This document shows positions 17,942 through 26,894 of a stretch of DNA of 64,000 bases, piece by piece. The position numbers and the translations under genes were made by a program. Where the stretch lies: the NCBI RefSeq assembly GCF_044962685.1, contig NZ_JBBKTX010000001.1, positions 248,001-312,000 of the forward strand. The letters are read 5' to 3'. This DNA comes from Oceanobacter antarcticus (GTDB lineage Bacteria > Pseudomonadota > Gammaproteobacteria > Pseudomonadales > Oceanobacteraceae). Position 1 is the first letter of the stretch; each line of letters opens with the position of its first letter. Under the pieces are notes generated by a model that was not told where the DNA came from, did not search any database, and worked only from the letters and a program-made list of their open reading frames with translations.

Positions 17942-19240
17942 TCAGCGCTGGCTCAAACGAGTTCCGGCGGCATTGGACTTTAACCAGCCGCGAATACGGC
18001 GTGTTAATGCATTGTGTTCATCTGCCAGTGCTATCGGCCCGGAGAGGAAAAACTGTTGATAGTGGGCGCGTTTATTGTGTCGCAGCAGGCCTGCTCGCTG
18101 GCGTAACTGAGTGGCGGCAAGCTGATTGGCATCGGTAATCACATCGAAGACTGGCACCGCCAGTTGCAGCAGTTGTTGCGGTAGCGGGATTTTGGTGGCG
18201 CTGCTTTCTCGGGCGTCAATCAGGATCAGTGCCAATCCGCGCTCTGCTTTGCCGTCGGCATTGATACGGCTGACTTCGTTGAGCCATTGACTGGCCCAAC
18301 TGGCACTGCTACCGCTGGCGATCACCACCAGGTTGAGCTGCCCGCGACTTTTCAGATACTGAATGCCTTGCCGGATCCGTTCCATCACCTGTTGGCGATG
18401 CTGTTGCTGGGCCTGCTCATAAGCGCTAGCCTGCTGGCCTTCGATTGCCGTGACGGCTGATGGATTGGCGTCTGTCTTCAGCGCTGGCAGCTGTGTTCGT
18501 TGTGGCAGCGGCGGCTCTCTGGCCAGCGTTGGGTCAAATGTATTGGGTTCTGGCGGTATGGCTATTTTTGCGTCAGTCGTCGCCAGCGTTGTGGTCGTGG
18601 TGCTGTCGTCTTTTTTCTGGTCGTTTGGGTTGGTATTTGGGGTGTTGTTTGGGTTGTTGTCGTGCGAGGAAGATGCGTTATCGGCGGCCTCTGCGGTTGC
18701 TGCCGGTGTATCCCCAGCGCCGCTTGCCGCAGAGTCTTTATTGGTGCTGCTTGCATCAAGGTACAGGGATGTTGGCGGTAAGGGTGCGGGGGGTGGATCA
18801 GGCAGCTCTATGGCGAGCGTTGCCCAGCCCAGGTCTGGCAGCTGTTCACGTAACATGCCGGTGGGCACCGGCCACTGACCATGTTGTCCCTGGTCGTGTA
18901 ACAGCAAGGTTCCACCTTGTGGAAAACCGCTACGCTCTTGAATAAACAAACCATAAAAGGCGGTTTCGTTCGCCAGCAGTGGCACCACTTCACTGCTGCG
19001 CTGAAATAACGCCAGCTGGGCTGGAATGGCCTGGTGGCGCTGCCGTGATTCATCCGGGGTGATACGCTCTGGTGCTTTAACCACGGCGACGGGGTCTGCC
19101 AGGGCTTCCGTAGCGCTTGTGTCTTCAGGCTGACTAGCGGTCGTGACGGGTTCTGGGGTCGCTGGTTCGTCAGCGGCGAACGCCGGAGTGGCGGAGAGCA
19201 GTGTCAGCGCTGTCAGCTTTATCGCTCCTCTTATTGTCAT
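17942..19240 (-). CDS. DUF3530 family exported protein
   Basis: Exported protein related to the alpha/beta-hydrolase-like DUF3530 family. N-terminus TIRGAIKLTALTLLSATPAFA is a signal peptide. Family landmarks are FYGLFIQERSGFPQGGTLLLHD and the nucleophile-elbow-like segment VVIASGSSASW. An Asp/Asn/Thr-rich low-complexity stretch of ~70 residues interrupts the middle. The start at 19240 is chosen because it places the signal peptide at the N-terminus; ATG 19255 is equally possible and the frame stays open to 19354. Function unknown. Confidence 0.75.
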   Translation of the reverse strand: MTIRGAIKLTALTLLSATPAFAADEPATPEPVTTASQPEDTSATEALADPVAVVKAPERITPDESRQRHQAIPAQLALFQRSSEVVPLLANETAFYGLFIQERSGFPQGGTLLLHDQGQHGQWPVPTGMLREQLPDLGWATLAIELPDPPPAPLPPTSLYLDASSTNKDSAASGAGDTPAATAEAADNASSSHDNNPNNTPNTNPNDQKKDDSTTTTTLATTDAKIAIPPEPNTFDPTLAREPPLPQRTQLPALKTDANPSAVTAIEGQQASAYEQAQQQHRQQVMERIRQGIQYLKSRGQLNLVVIASGSSASWASQWLNEVSRINADGKAERGLALILIDARESSATKIPLPQQLLQLAVPVFDVITDANQLAATQLRQRAGLLRHNKRAHYQQFFLSGPIALADEHNALTRRIRGWLKSNAAGTRLSQR

Positions 19241-19383
19241 TGCTATTGCCAGCATTAGCCGCGAGTGAATGCAGTGGGAGCCGGGGGCTGAACAGGGAGG
19301 GCGTGGTTGCCGCCGGGGCGGAACACAGGCAGAGCAAACAGACAGTAACCGCATAATGGTCAGGACTCGATCAGGAACAATGG

Positions 19384-19398
19384 GTTGACGTTGTCAAC
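19384..19398. promoter_or_regulatory. Short palindrome upstream of rpe
   Basis: GTTGACGTTGTCAAC, six-base perfect arms with a three-base spacer, in the divergent spacer between the DUF3530 gene and rpe, 65 bases before the rpe start. It looks like a dimeric-repressor site; the protein is unknown. Confidence 0.35.
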
Positions 19399-19462
19399 AC
19401 AGGCTGCAAAAGCCGTTCCCACCGCTTACAATGACACTTCATTCATTACCCTGTGTCTATCC

Positions 19463-20146
19463 ATGCACGATTTTCTGATTGCTCCTTCCATTCTTTCTGC
19501 TGATTTTGCCCGTCTGGGTGACGACGTTGCGGCGGTGCTGGACGCCGGTACCGACGTGGTTCATTTTGATGTGATGGACAACCACTATGTGCCTAATCTG
19601 ACCATCGGCCCGATGGTGTGCAAGGCACTGAAAAAATACCTGGACAGCAATGGTTATAGCGCTCCCATCGACGTGCATCTGATGGTGTCGCCGGTGGACA
19701 GCCTGATTGCAGACTTTGCTGCTGCCGGTGCTACTTATATAACCTTTCACCCGGAAGCCTCGGATCATGTCGATCGCAGCTTGCAGCTGATCCGCTCGCT
19801 GGGATGCAAGGCCGGTCTGGTATTTAACCCTGCTACCCCCTTGCACTACCTGGATTATGTGATGGATAAACTCGACGTGATTCTGCTGATGTCGGTCAAT
19901 CCGGGTTTTGGTGGCCAGTCGTTTATTCCTGGCACGCTGGATAAATTACGTCAGGCGCGCCAGTGTATCGACGATTCCGGCCTGGATATCCGCCTGGAAA
20001 TTGACGGTGGCGTCAAGGTCGACAATATTCGCGAAATAGCAGCGGCCGGAGCCGATATGTTTGTCGCTGGCTCGGCTATTTTTAATCAGCCTGATTATCA
20101 GGCCGTGGTTGAGCAGATGCGTGAGCAGCTGGCCAGCCTCCGTTGA
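19463..20146 (+). CDS. rpe: Ribulose-phosphate 3-epimerase
   Basis: Interconverts ribulose-5-phosphate and xylulose-5-phosphate in the pentose phosphate pathway. 227 residues from the ATG at 19463, matching the family; the N-terminus IAPSILSADFARLGD and motifs VHLMVSP, MSVNPGFGGQSF, EIDGGVK and VAGSAIF are canonical. The upstream open frame has no conserved residues. No strong ribosome site is seen. gph follows at 15 bases, a common arrangement. Confidence 0.96.
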   Translation: MHDFLIAPSILSADFARLGDDVAAVLDAGTDVVHFDVMDNHYVPNLTIGPMVCKALKKYLDSNGYSAPIDVHLMVSPVDSLIADFAAAGATYITFHPEASDHVDRSLQLIRSLGCKAGLVFNPATPLHYLDYVMDKLDVILLMSVNPGFGGQSFIPGTLDKLRQARQCIDDSGLDIRLEIDGGVKVDNIREIAAAGADMFVAGSAIFNQPDYQAVVEQMREQLASLR

Positions 20147-20161
20147 GAAGGACATCCTGAT

Positions 20162-20881
20162 ATGTCGATCTGGAGTGAACCGGTACAAACGTATTTTTCC
20201 GCCCGTGAAGACACGGTTCCGCAAGCGCTGCTGTTTGATCTTGATGGCACGCTGATCGACAGTGTGCCGGATCTTGCGGCTGCGATTGATCAGATGCTGG
20301 TGCAACTGGGTCGACCGGTGGCTGGTCAGCCGCTGGTGGCTGAATGGGTCGGTAACGGTGCCGACATGCTGGTACGCAGAGCCTTGTGTGATGGCAATGA
20401 TATGCAGGCCCAGGCACTGGATGCCGCCGAGGTTGCTGCGGCCAGAGCCTTGTTTGATCCTTTCTATCTGGAGCATCTGAACGATGCCACCGGGGTTTAC
20501 CCCGGTGTTGAAAAAACACTCACCATACTGGCGGTGCTGGGCATTCGCATGGCATTGGTGACCAACAAACCCAGAGTGTTTACCGATGTGCTGCTGGATG
20601 CGCTCGGCTGGCGTCCTTATTTTGATGCGGTGGTGTGTGGTGATGACCTGCCACAACGTAAACCAGACCCTGCGCAGATTCTGCACGCCTGCGAGTTGAT
20701 GGCGGTAGAGCCACAACAAGCGATCATGGTCGGCGATTCCCGTAATGATATGTACGCTGGCAAGGCCGCAGGCTGTATGACCGTGGCGGTTCCCTACGGC
20801 TATAACCATGGCGAAAATATTGCTACCTGCCAGCCGAATCTGATCATTCATTCACTTGCCGACCTGATTCGGCATGTTTAA
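20162..20881 (+). CDS. gph: Phosphoglycolate phosphatase
   Basis: HAD-superfamily phosphatase removing 2-phosphoglycolate made during DNA 3'-end repair. 239 residues. Nucleophile motif LFDLDGTLIDSVPDL near residue 24, motif II in ALVTNKP, motif III/IV in KPDPAQILHA and MVGDSRNDMYAGKAAG. An N-terminal lead of ~20 residues precedes the HAD core. AGAAGGA is nine bases before ATG. Same transcript as rpe. Confidence 0.94.
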   Translation: MSIWSEPVQTYFSAREDTVPQALLFDLDGTLIDSVPDLAAAIDQMLVQLGRPVAGQPLVAEWVGNGADMLVRRALCDGNDMQAQALDAAEVAAARALFDPFYLEHLNDATGVYPGVEKTLTILAVLGIRMALVTNKPRVFTDVLLDALGWRPYFDAVVCGDDLPQRKPDPAQILHACELMAVEPQQAIMVGDSRNDMYAGKAAGCMTVAVPYGYNHGENIATCQPNLIIHSLADLIRHV

Positions 20882-20971
20882 TCGCCTGTGCAGCTGCTTG
20901 TAAAAACAGGTGGCGCGAGTGTGGACCGGAGGCTTTGAGGTTGTCGGGTGGCAGGTAACAGGTGTAAGCAT

Positions 20972-21646
20972 ATGCTTCGGATTGTATTAATGGTCAGTCT
21001 GGTTCTGACCAGCGGGGTTACCCTGGCTGCCGAGGTGCGTATACACACGCCGCAACCGAGTTGGTCGAGTCTTCCTGTGGTTACCTCGGATAATCGCACC
21101 TATAGCGGGTTCAATAGAGGGTTCAATCCCTATTTTGATGCGGCGTACGGCCTTAGTGTACTGAACTGGCCAAAAACCGAGTGGCAACGAGCCAACGAAC
21201 CCGACGGCAGTAGCCGCCATGCGGTTGTCGGGCGATTTTTTCGTGTTGGTGGTGGTATCAGCTGGCGGTCGATACTGTCGGGCGGAATGAATGTCTGGCT
21301 CTGGAATGCTGACGACAACAAAAGCACTACGGACAGCGACGAGCGTTCGTCGAATACCGTCTATCAACAAGATGGTGCTGCGTTCAGCTGGAATGTACGG
21401 GCGATGTTGCCAATCAAACCAGGGCAGGGGCCGTGGTTTGGCTATGGGCGTATGTGCTTGCGCGCCAGCGCCACCAGTATTGACGCTGCCCGCGAGGTAT
21501 CGGGTTGTACCCCGATGTGGCAAGCTGGATTGTCGTTGGGAGGGTTCGGTTCCCGTGCCGTATCGTTATATCTCGAATACGACCGGGCACATTTTGAGGA
21601 GGTCCACAGCTATGCCATCAGTGCCGGGCTACGAGGAGTTTTTTGA
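20972..21646 (+). CDS. Exported outer-membrane-type protein of unknown function
   Basis: 224 residues from the ATG at 20972, chosen because it begins a signal peptide (MLRIVLMVSLVLTSGVTLAA). The mature part is rich in alternating aromatic and polar residues (YSGFNRGFNPYFDAAYGLS, SLYLEYDRAHF) and ends in Phe, as small beta-barrels do. Two cysteines (MCLR, SGCT) may form a disulfide. The stop overlaps the rmuC ATG by one base, so the two are translationally linked. I do not recognise the family. Confidence 0.65.
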   Translation: MLRIVLMVSLVLTSGVTLAAEVRIHTPQPSWSSLPVVTSDNRTYSGFNRGFNPYFDAAYGLSVLNWPKTEWQRANEPDGSSRHAVVGRFFRVGGGISWRSILSGGMNVWLWNADDNKSTTDSDERSSNTVYQQDGAAFSWNVRAMLPIKPGQGPWFGYGRMCLRASATSIDAAREVSGCTPMWQAGLSLGGFGSRAVSLYLEYDRAHFEEVHSYAISAGLRGVF

Positions 21647-23178
21647 TGGATGCGTTGGCTTTGGCCCCGCTATTGCCATTTGACCCACAGATGATGGGCA
21701 GTTATCTGCCGTTAACGCTGGTCAGTTTGATTGCAGGGATACTACTGGGTTCGTTGGTGACCGGGATGATCGTCAGACGTCGTGCACAGGCCGCCTTGCT
21801 GCTGGTGCAACAACAACAGCAGCAGCGGGAACAGCAGCTTGCCGAATTGGAAAACCGTCTGAGTGAGACTGATGCCGCACTTAATGCTACCCGTACCGAC
21901 GCGGCGCGCTGGCAAGAGCGCAGCCATGCTGCACTGGCGCAGAAACAGGCGCTGGAAATCGAACGTCGCGAATCGCAGTTGTTGTGGCAAACCCGTCTGG
22001 CCGATTTGCAGCAGCGTTTGAGCGACAGCCAGACGGAGCTGGTGAGCGAACGTCAGGCGCGAGAAATGCAGCAGCAGCACGCCGATGAAAAACTGGCTTT
22101 GCTGCAGCAAAACAAGGAGCAGTTACTGCAAGAATTTGAACATCTGTCGCAAAAAATCTTCGAGCAAAAACAGCAGCAGTTTACCCAACAGAGTCAGCAA
22201 GGGCTGACCAGCTTGCTGACGCCGTTTCGAGAGCAGCTCGATGGTTTGCGCAAAAAGGTTGAGGATGTCCACCTTAGCGATACCCGTGATCGGGCCACGC
22301 TACAGGCGCAGATTGTTGAGCTGCACAAGCTGAATCAGCAAATGTCGACTGAGGCTCATGCGCTGACAACCGCCCTGCGTGGTGAAAAGAAAACCCAGGG
22401 CAACTGGGGCGAGATGGTGCTAGAAACGGTACTCGAGCGTTCCGGTTTGCGGAAGGGTGAAGAATACGTCCGGGAAGAAAGCCACCAGGACGACAGCGGC
22501 CAGCGTTATCGCCCGGATGTCATTATCCGCCTGCCGGAAGGCAAGCATATCGTGGTGGATTCCAAAGTATCGCTGAATGCCTATACCGATTACGTCAATG
22601 CCGACTTCGAGCTGGAGCAGGCGGCGGCACTCAAACGGCATGTGGAATCGGTGCGTAGCCATGTCCGCAGCTTGAGTGACAAGGCATACCAGCACCTGAA
22701 TGGTCTTAATTCACCGGATTTTGTGTTCCTGTTTATGCCCGTCGAACCAGCTTTTATGCTGGCATTCCAGCATGACGAAAGTCTGTTTAATACGGCGTTT
22801 GAACAAAAAATCGTGGTCGTGACGCCAACGACTCTGCTTGCGACCTTACGCACGGTGGCCAGTTTGTGGGCTATTGAACGACGTAATAAAAGTACCGAAA
22901 AGCTGGCTGACCAGGCCGGTAAACTGTACGACAAACTCACTGTGGTGGTGGATAAATTCGAAAAAGTGGGTAGCCAGCTGACGACGCTGAACAAGGGTTA
23001 TGATGAGGCCTGGAATTCGCTGAAATCCGGCCGTGGTAACTTGCTCAGTCAGGCCGATGGTTTCCGTAAATTGGGTGTTCGGGTCAAAAAGGAATTGGCT
23101 AAAAATCTGGTCGACGACGCCAATGCCGAGGATGAATTACATGAATCCCTTGGTAGCCGGGAAGCCCCCGTCGATTGA
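21646..23178 (+). CDS. rmuC: DNA recombination protein RmuC
   Basis: Restrains DNA inversions; a predicted nuclease-like protein anchored to the membrane. 510 residues from the ATG at 21646, with GAGGAG seven bases upstream. One N-terminal membrane segment (LTLVSLIAGILLGSLVTGMI), a long Gln-rich coiled coil (~45-220), then the RmuC domain with RGEKKTQGNWGEMVLE, DVIIRLPEGKHIVVDSKVSL and VVTPTTLLATLRTVASLW. Confidence 0.93.
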   Translation: MDALALAPLLPFDPQMMGSYLPLTLVSLIAGILLGSLVTGMIVRRRAQAALLLVQQQQQQREQQLAELENRLSETDAALNATRTDAARWQERSHAALAQKQALEIERRESQLLWQTRLADLQQRLSDSQTELVSERQAREMQQQHADEKLALLQQNKEQLLQEFEHLSQKIFEQKQQQFTQQSQQGLTSLLTPFREQLDGLRKKVEDVHLSDTRDRATLQAQIVELHKLNQQMSTEAHALTTALRGEKKTQGNWGEMVLETVLERSGLRKGEEYVREESHQDDSGQRYRPDVIIRLPEGKHIVVDSKVSLNAYTDYVNADFELEQAAALKRHVESVRSHVRSLSDKAYQHLNGLNSPDFVFLFMPVEPAFMLAFQHDESLFNTAFEQKIVVVTPTTLLATLRTVASLWAIERRNKSTEKLADQAGKLYDKLTVVVDKFEKVGSQLTTLNKGYDEAWNSLKSGRGNLLSQADGFRKLGVRVKKELAKNLVDDANAEDELHESLGSREAPVD

Positions 23179-23624
23179 ATGAACAGCATTATCATTTCAG
23201 GCCGACTGGTTAACCATCGGCTATAAATCCAGATATGGGCACGGCCATTCAGCGAGCAGACCGGCAAGGACGGGGAAGCGTCTATATATGTCCCCTTATG
23301 GTCACGCTGATTATCGGTTTTGCCTTGATGACGACTGCGACGGTTTTTTACCATATCCATTTGAAATTAATACCGGTATTGATCGATTCTGGGTTGAGGA
23401 TACAAGCAGCGATCAATTTCCCGGTCGCCCGTCGGAAATGATTGCGTTCGTTGCGAGGGAAAGACTGGTTTGAGCAATTTTTGCGCAAATTTGAGGAGAA
23501 TGGTTCTATTTAACAAAAATTTGCTCAAAAAAGAGCCAGATTCAGCTTTTCCGCTGTAGAGCAGCCCTAAGCCCGACAGACTTCTGGGCTTCGCGTTTGA
23601 TCAAACATTTTTCCTGGAGAGCTT
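23179..23624. other. 446-base spacer without a supported gene
   Basis: A 61-codon frame (23288-23473, +) begins SPYGHADYRFCLDDDCDG and has a weak GGGGAAG upstream, but no family is recognised and an overlapping frame is equally long. An imperfect inverted repeat (GAGCAATTTTTG near 23473 and CAAAAATTTGCTC at 23515-23528) could form a hairpin before the next gene. Confidence 0.3.
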
Positions 23625-24041
23625 ATGAGCCGCTTATCTGCGACCGCCGTGAAACAATTGATTCAATGGTGTGAAGAAAAAGCCACCGGGCTGGGTGTCC
23701 GGGTTTCGATCAGCGTTGTTGATGAAGGGGGTCATTTGATTGGCTTTTCCCGGATGGACGGCGCCGCAATTGGCCCTGGTGAAGTGAGCCAGCGCAAGGC
23801 ACGTACCTCGGCGTTGTTTCGCACGGACAGCGGCGCTTTTGGTGAGGTGGTTCGGTCGCGTCCCCTGACCGGGATTGAATCCACTCATGGTGGACTGGCG
23901 TTGTTTAAGGGTGGTATTCCCTTGTTTGCTAATGGTCATGTGATTGGCGGGCTGGGGATTGCGGGTGGTACGGCCGTAGAGGATCTGGAGATTGCCGAGT
24001 GGGCGCTGGCACAGTTGAACGACGGTTTGGCTGCGGGCTGA
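23625..24041 (+). CDS. GlcG/HbpS family (DUF336) protein
   Basis: 138-residue single-domain protein of the GlcG/HbpS group, known to bind heme or cobalamin-related ligands in some members. Characteristic stretches: ISVVDEGGHLIGFSRMDGA, SQRKARTSALF, and GGIPLFANGHVIGGLGIAGG. GGAGAG lies five bases before the ATG. No glycolate oxidase genes adjoin it, so the glycolate link suggested by the name does not apply here. Confidence 0.85.
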   Translation: MSRLSATAVKQLIQWCEEKATGLGVRVSISVVDEGGHLIGFSRMDGAAIGPGEVSQRKARTSALFRTDSGAFGEVVRSRPLTGIESTHGGLALFKGGIPLFANGHVIGGLGIAGGTAVEDLEIAEWALAQLNDGLAAG

Positions 24042-24127
24042 TTTATCGGCTTGTGATACCATGGCAGTTTGTTTTTGCCAGAGTATTGCCTTGCAGTGCT
24101 GGCCCATCCAAGCGACCCGAGACACCT

Positions 24128-24868
24128 ATGAACGAGCGTGACGATCTCTACCAGACCCGCGAAGCCCACAGTGCCGATTTCCGTTTTGATGACGCCGTGG
24201 CGCGGGTTTTTCCCGATATGATCAAACGCTCGGTGCCCGGCTATGCTGAAACCGTGGCGATGTCCGGTATTATTGCCGGTCGTTATGCCCGCGATAACAC
24301 CCGCTTGTATGATCTTGGCTGTTCGCTGGGAGCGGTCACGCTGGCGATGCGTCATGGTGTACGTGCCCGTGGTTGTCAGGTGATCGGGGTGGATAATTCG
24401 GCCTCCATGCTGGAACGCGCCGCACATTATATTGCCCTCGACGATCATTCCCTGGCCGGTGATCCGGTAGCGGTTGAATTGTTGCAGGCTGATATTTGTT
24501 CGTTGACGCTGGACAATGCCTCGGTGACGGCACTGAATTATGTGTTGCAGTTTATCGTGCTCGACCAGCGCCTCGAACTGCTGACTCGTATCGCTGAGGC
24601 AACGATTCCGGGTGGCGCATTGATTCTGTCGGAAAAAATCAGTTTTGAGGTTGCCGAGCAGCCGTTGCAAGATGCCTTGCACTGGGATTTCAAGCGCGCC
24701 AATGGTTACAGCGAGATGGAAATTGCCCGCAAGCGCACGGCCATTGAGGATTATCTGATCCCGGAGCGCGAAGAGGTACATCGCCAACGGTTGTTGGCTG
24801 CTGGGTTCAGCCAGGTTATTCGCTGGTATCAGTGTTTTAATTTTGTCTCATTTCTTGCTATCCGTTAA
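24128..24868 (+). CDS. cmoA: Carboxy-SAM synthase CmoA
   Basis: Makes carboxy-S-adenosylmethionine from SAM and prephenate for modification of wobble uridine 34 in tRNA. 246 residues from ATG 24128, matching the family. N-terminus NERDDLYQTREAHSADFRFD, SAM motif LYDLGCSLGAVTLAM, and the end YQCFNFVSFLAIR are canonical. Upstream codons in the frame are not conserved. cmoB follows, separated by a tandem repeat. Confidence 0.95.
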   Translation: MNERDDLYQTREAHSADFRFDDAVARVFPDMIKRSVPGYAETVAMSGIIAGRYARDNTRLYDLGCSLGAVTLAMRHGVRARGCQVIGVDNSASMLERAAHYIALDDHSLAGDPVAVELLQADICSLTLDNASVTALNYVLQFIVLDQRLELLTRIAEATIPGGALILSEKISFEVAEQPLQDALHWDFKRANGYSEMEIARKRTAIEDYLIPEREEVHRQRLLAAGFSQVIRWYQCFNFVSFLAIR

Positions 24869-24877
24869 TGCCGCTAC

Positions 24878-24909
24878 TACACGGTTACACGGTTACACGG
24901 TTACACGGT
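24878..24909. repeat. Four tandem copies of the 8-mer TACACGGT
   Basis: Perfect (TACACGGT)x4 between the cmoA stop and the cmoB start, ending 32 bases before cmoB. Copy number may vary between strains by slippage. It is outside both coding regions, so any effect would be on spacing or expression of cmoB. Confidence 0.85.
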
Positions 24910-24941
24910 CTCTTATTCCTCCTTTTGCTTGAGTCTGCTTC

Positions 24942-25988
24942 ATGCCTGTTGATGTTACTCCGTTGTTTGCTGATCTTGATGCTGCCGATGCGGCAACCCT
25001 GTTGCCATGGTTTCATGACGTGCTGACGGCCATGCGAGGGGAGGGCAGCCGCATGGCGCGCTGGGCTGAGGTGTTGCCGGAGCAGTTAGAGGATTTGCTG
25101 GTCACGAGGGAACACGGTGATCAGCAACGTTGGGTAGACGCTTTGAGATTATTACCCCGGCTAGCGGCTGTTACGTGTGATCTTGGTACTTTTGATCTGG
25201 CGATCAAGGGCCATACCAGCCCGGCGCAGGCGCAGGCAGTGGAACAAGGGCTACGTGGCTTGATGCCATGGCGCAAGGGGCCATTCCAGCTGTTTGATAG
25301 TTATATTGATACTGAATGGCGTTCGGACTGGAAATGGCAACGGCTGGCGCCTCATTTGTCCGACTTGACGGGGCGTACCGTGCTGGATGTTGGTTGCGGC
25401 TCGGGTTATCACCTCTGGCGGATGCTGGGAGCCGGTGCTTTCCGAGTGATCGGTGTCGATCCTTCACGGCTGTTTCTGATGCAGTTTCAGGCCATCAAGG
25501 GCTATGTGACAGCGGCCCAGGGAATCGCTCCCCAAGCGGATTTGCTACCGTTCAAAATGGAAGATGTCCCTGCCAATTTGAAAGCCTTTGATAGCGTGTT
25601 TTCGATGGGGGTACTTTATCATCGCAAGTCACCGATTGAGCATCTGGAAGAGTTGCGCGGGGCACTCAAGCCGGGTGGTGAGCTGGTGTTGGAAACATTG
25701 GTGATCGACGCGGATCCAGGTGAGGTGGTGATGCCAGAAGACCGCTACGCCATGATGCGGAATGTCTGGTTTATTCCATCGGTAGAGACGTTGTTGTTGT
25801 GGTGTCGTCGCACCGGCTTCCGCAACGCCAGAGTGGTGGATCTGAATCAGACCTCATTGGCGGAGCAGCATTCAACCGACTGGATGCGTTATAACTCGCT
25901 GGTGGATTTTCTTGATCCGGATGATCTTTCCAAAACCGTCGAAGGCTACCCAGCCCCGCTACGGGCGGTGATTATTGCCGAAGCCTGA
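24942..25988 (+). CDS. cmoB: tRNA U34 carboxymethyltransferase CmoB
   Basis: Transfers the carboxymethyl group from Cx-SAM to 5-hydroxyuridine-34 of tRNAs, giving cmo5U. 348 residues, slightly longer than the E. coli protein. Family motifs: PWRKGPFQLFDSYIDTEWRS, SAM motif VLDVGCGSGYHLWRM, VFSMGVLYHRKSPIEHLEEL, and TDWMRYNSLVDFLDP. No clear ribosome site in front of ATG. Confidence 0.95.
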   Translation: MPVDVTPLFADLDAADAATLLPWFHDVLTAMRGEGSRMARWAEVLPEQLEDLLVTREHGDQQRWVDALRLLPRLAAVTCDLGTFDLAIKGHTSPAQAQAVEQGLRGLMPWRKGPFQLFDSYIDTEWRSDWKWQRLAPHLSDLTGRTVLDVGCGSGYHLWRMLGAGAFRVIGVDPSRLFLMQFQAIKGYVTAAQGIAPQADLLPFKMEDVPANLKAFDSVFSMGVLYHRKSPIEHLEELRGALKPGGELVLETLVIDADPGEVVMPEDRYAMMRNVWFIPSVETLLLWCRRTGFRNARVVDLNQTSLAEQHSTDWMRYNSLVDFLDPDDLSKTVEGYPAPLRAVIIAEA

Positions 25989-26063
25989 GGACTCTGGTTG
26001 GGTGGGCTTGCGCAGGTAGCGCTGCTTGTTGAGCAGCGCTACGGATTGAAAGCAGGGGAGGAA

Positions 26064-26765
26064 TTATTGTTCTGTGGTTGCGGTGTCGGAATCCGCTGCT
26101 TGCTCATCCAGCAGTTGTTGTTCCGGTTGAACCCCTACTACCTTGCCATTTAAATCAGTTACCAACCAGTTGCCGCTCAAGCCAATTGCCAGTCGCACGG
26201 TGTCGTTGTATTCGAAGGTGCCAGCCGGTGCCCGGCTATTGATAAAATCGATAAAGCCACCGTCGGTGATGGGCTTGAGTTCTGCCGGGGTCAGATCCTT
26301 GTAGCTGGCCGGGCCAAATATCGAGCCATTGGAACTGGGCTGATAATAAAACACTTGATCCTCACTGGCTTTAATCGCATCCAGGGTGTCCTGGTTCAGG
26401 GTGTGGGCATAGAGTATTTCGTAGCCTTGGGGTGGAAACGCGACATACAGAGCGACCGGGCGAGTTTGGTGCACGGTATACACACCAGCTATCAGCGCGG
26501 CCAGTTGTACGGCGGCAATGATGCTGAGATCCATCTTCAGGCTTTTTTTCGCCGGGTTAAAGACCAATAGCGTCAGTGTTGGCCCGAGCACCAGATCAAC
26601 TCCGGCAATCATCAACAGCGCCTGGTGCCAGCCCGGATCGGCAGCACTCAGAATGCCGGGATACCAGACGCCAAAAACCAGCGCGACCATCATCAGAAAC
26701 AGCACCAGGCTGATACCAAAGTGAGCGGCAAATGCCTGATAACGATTAAACGATGTGAGGTGCAT
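26064..26765 (-). CDS. tfpX: TfpX/TfpZ family type IV pilin accessory protein
   Basis: 233-residue inner-membrane protein with about four N-terminal membrane segments (VLFLMMVALVFGVWYPGIL; IAGVDLVLGPTLTLLVF) and a soluble C-terminal part. The GVDLVLGP...NPAKKSLKMDL pattern is typical of TfpX/TfpZ, which help assemble particular type IV pilins. Usually next to a major pilin gene; here it is alone, ~10 kb from the minor-pilin operon, between cmoB and nadC. Start ATG has GGA seven bases upstream. Confidence 0.82.
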   Translation of the reverse strand: MHLTSFNRYQAFAAHFGISLVLFLMMVALVFGVWYPGILSAADPGWHQALLMIAGVDLVLGPTLTLLVFNPAKKSLKMDLSIIAAVQLAALIAGVYTVHQTRPVALYVAFPPQGYEILYAHTLNQDTLDAIKASEDQVFYYQPSSNGSIFGPASYKDLTPAELKPITDGGFIDFINSRAPAGTFEYNDTVRLAIGLSGNWLVTDLNGKVVGVQPEQQLLDEQAADSDTATTEQ

Positions 26766-26894
26766 AAGAGTTCCGTTATAGCGGTTGTCGTTTCAGTGTC
26801 TGTTACTTCAGTCTTGATGGCTTCAGTGTCTGTGACGGGGCCAGCGTTTTGTCAAAGCCCGAGTCTGCCCAAAAGCCCGCGTCCTGATCATCGG

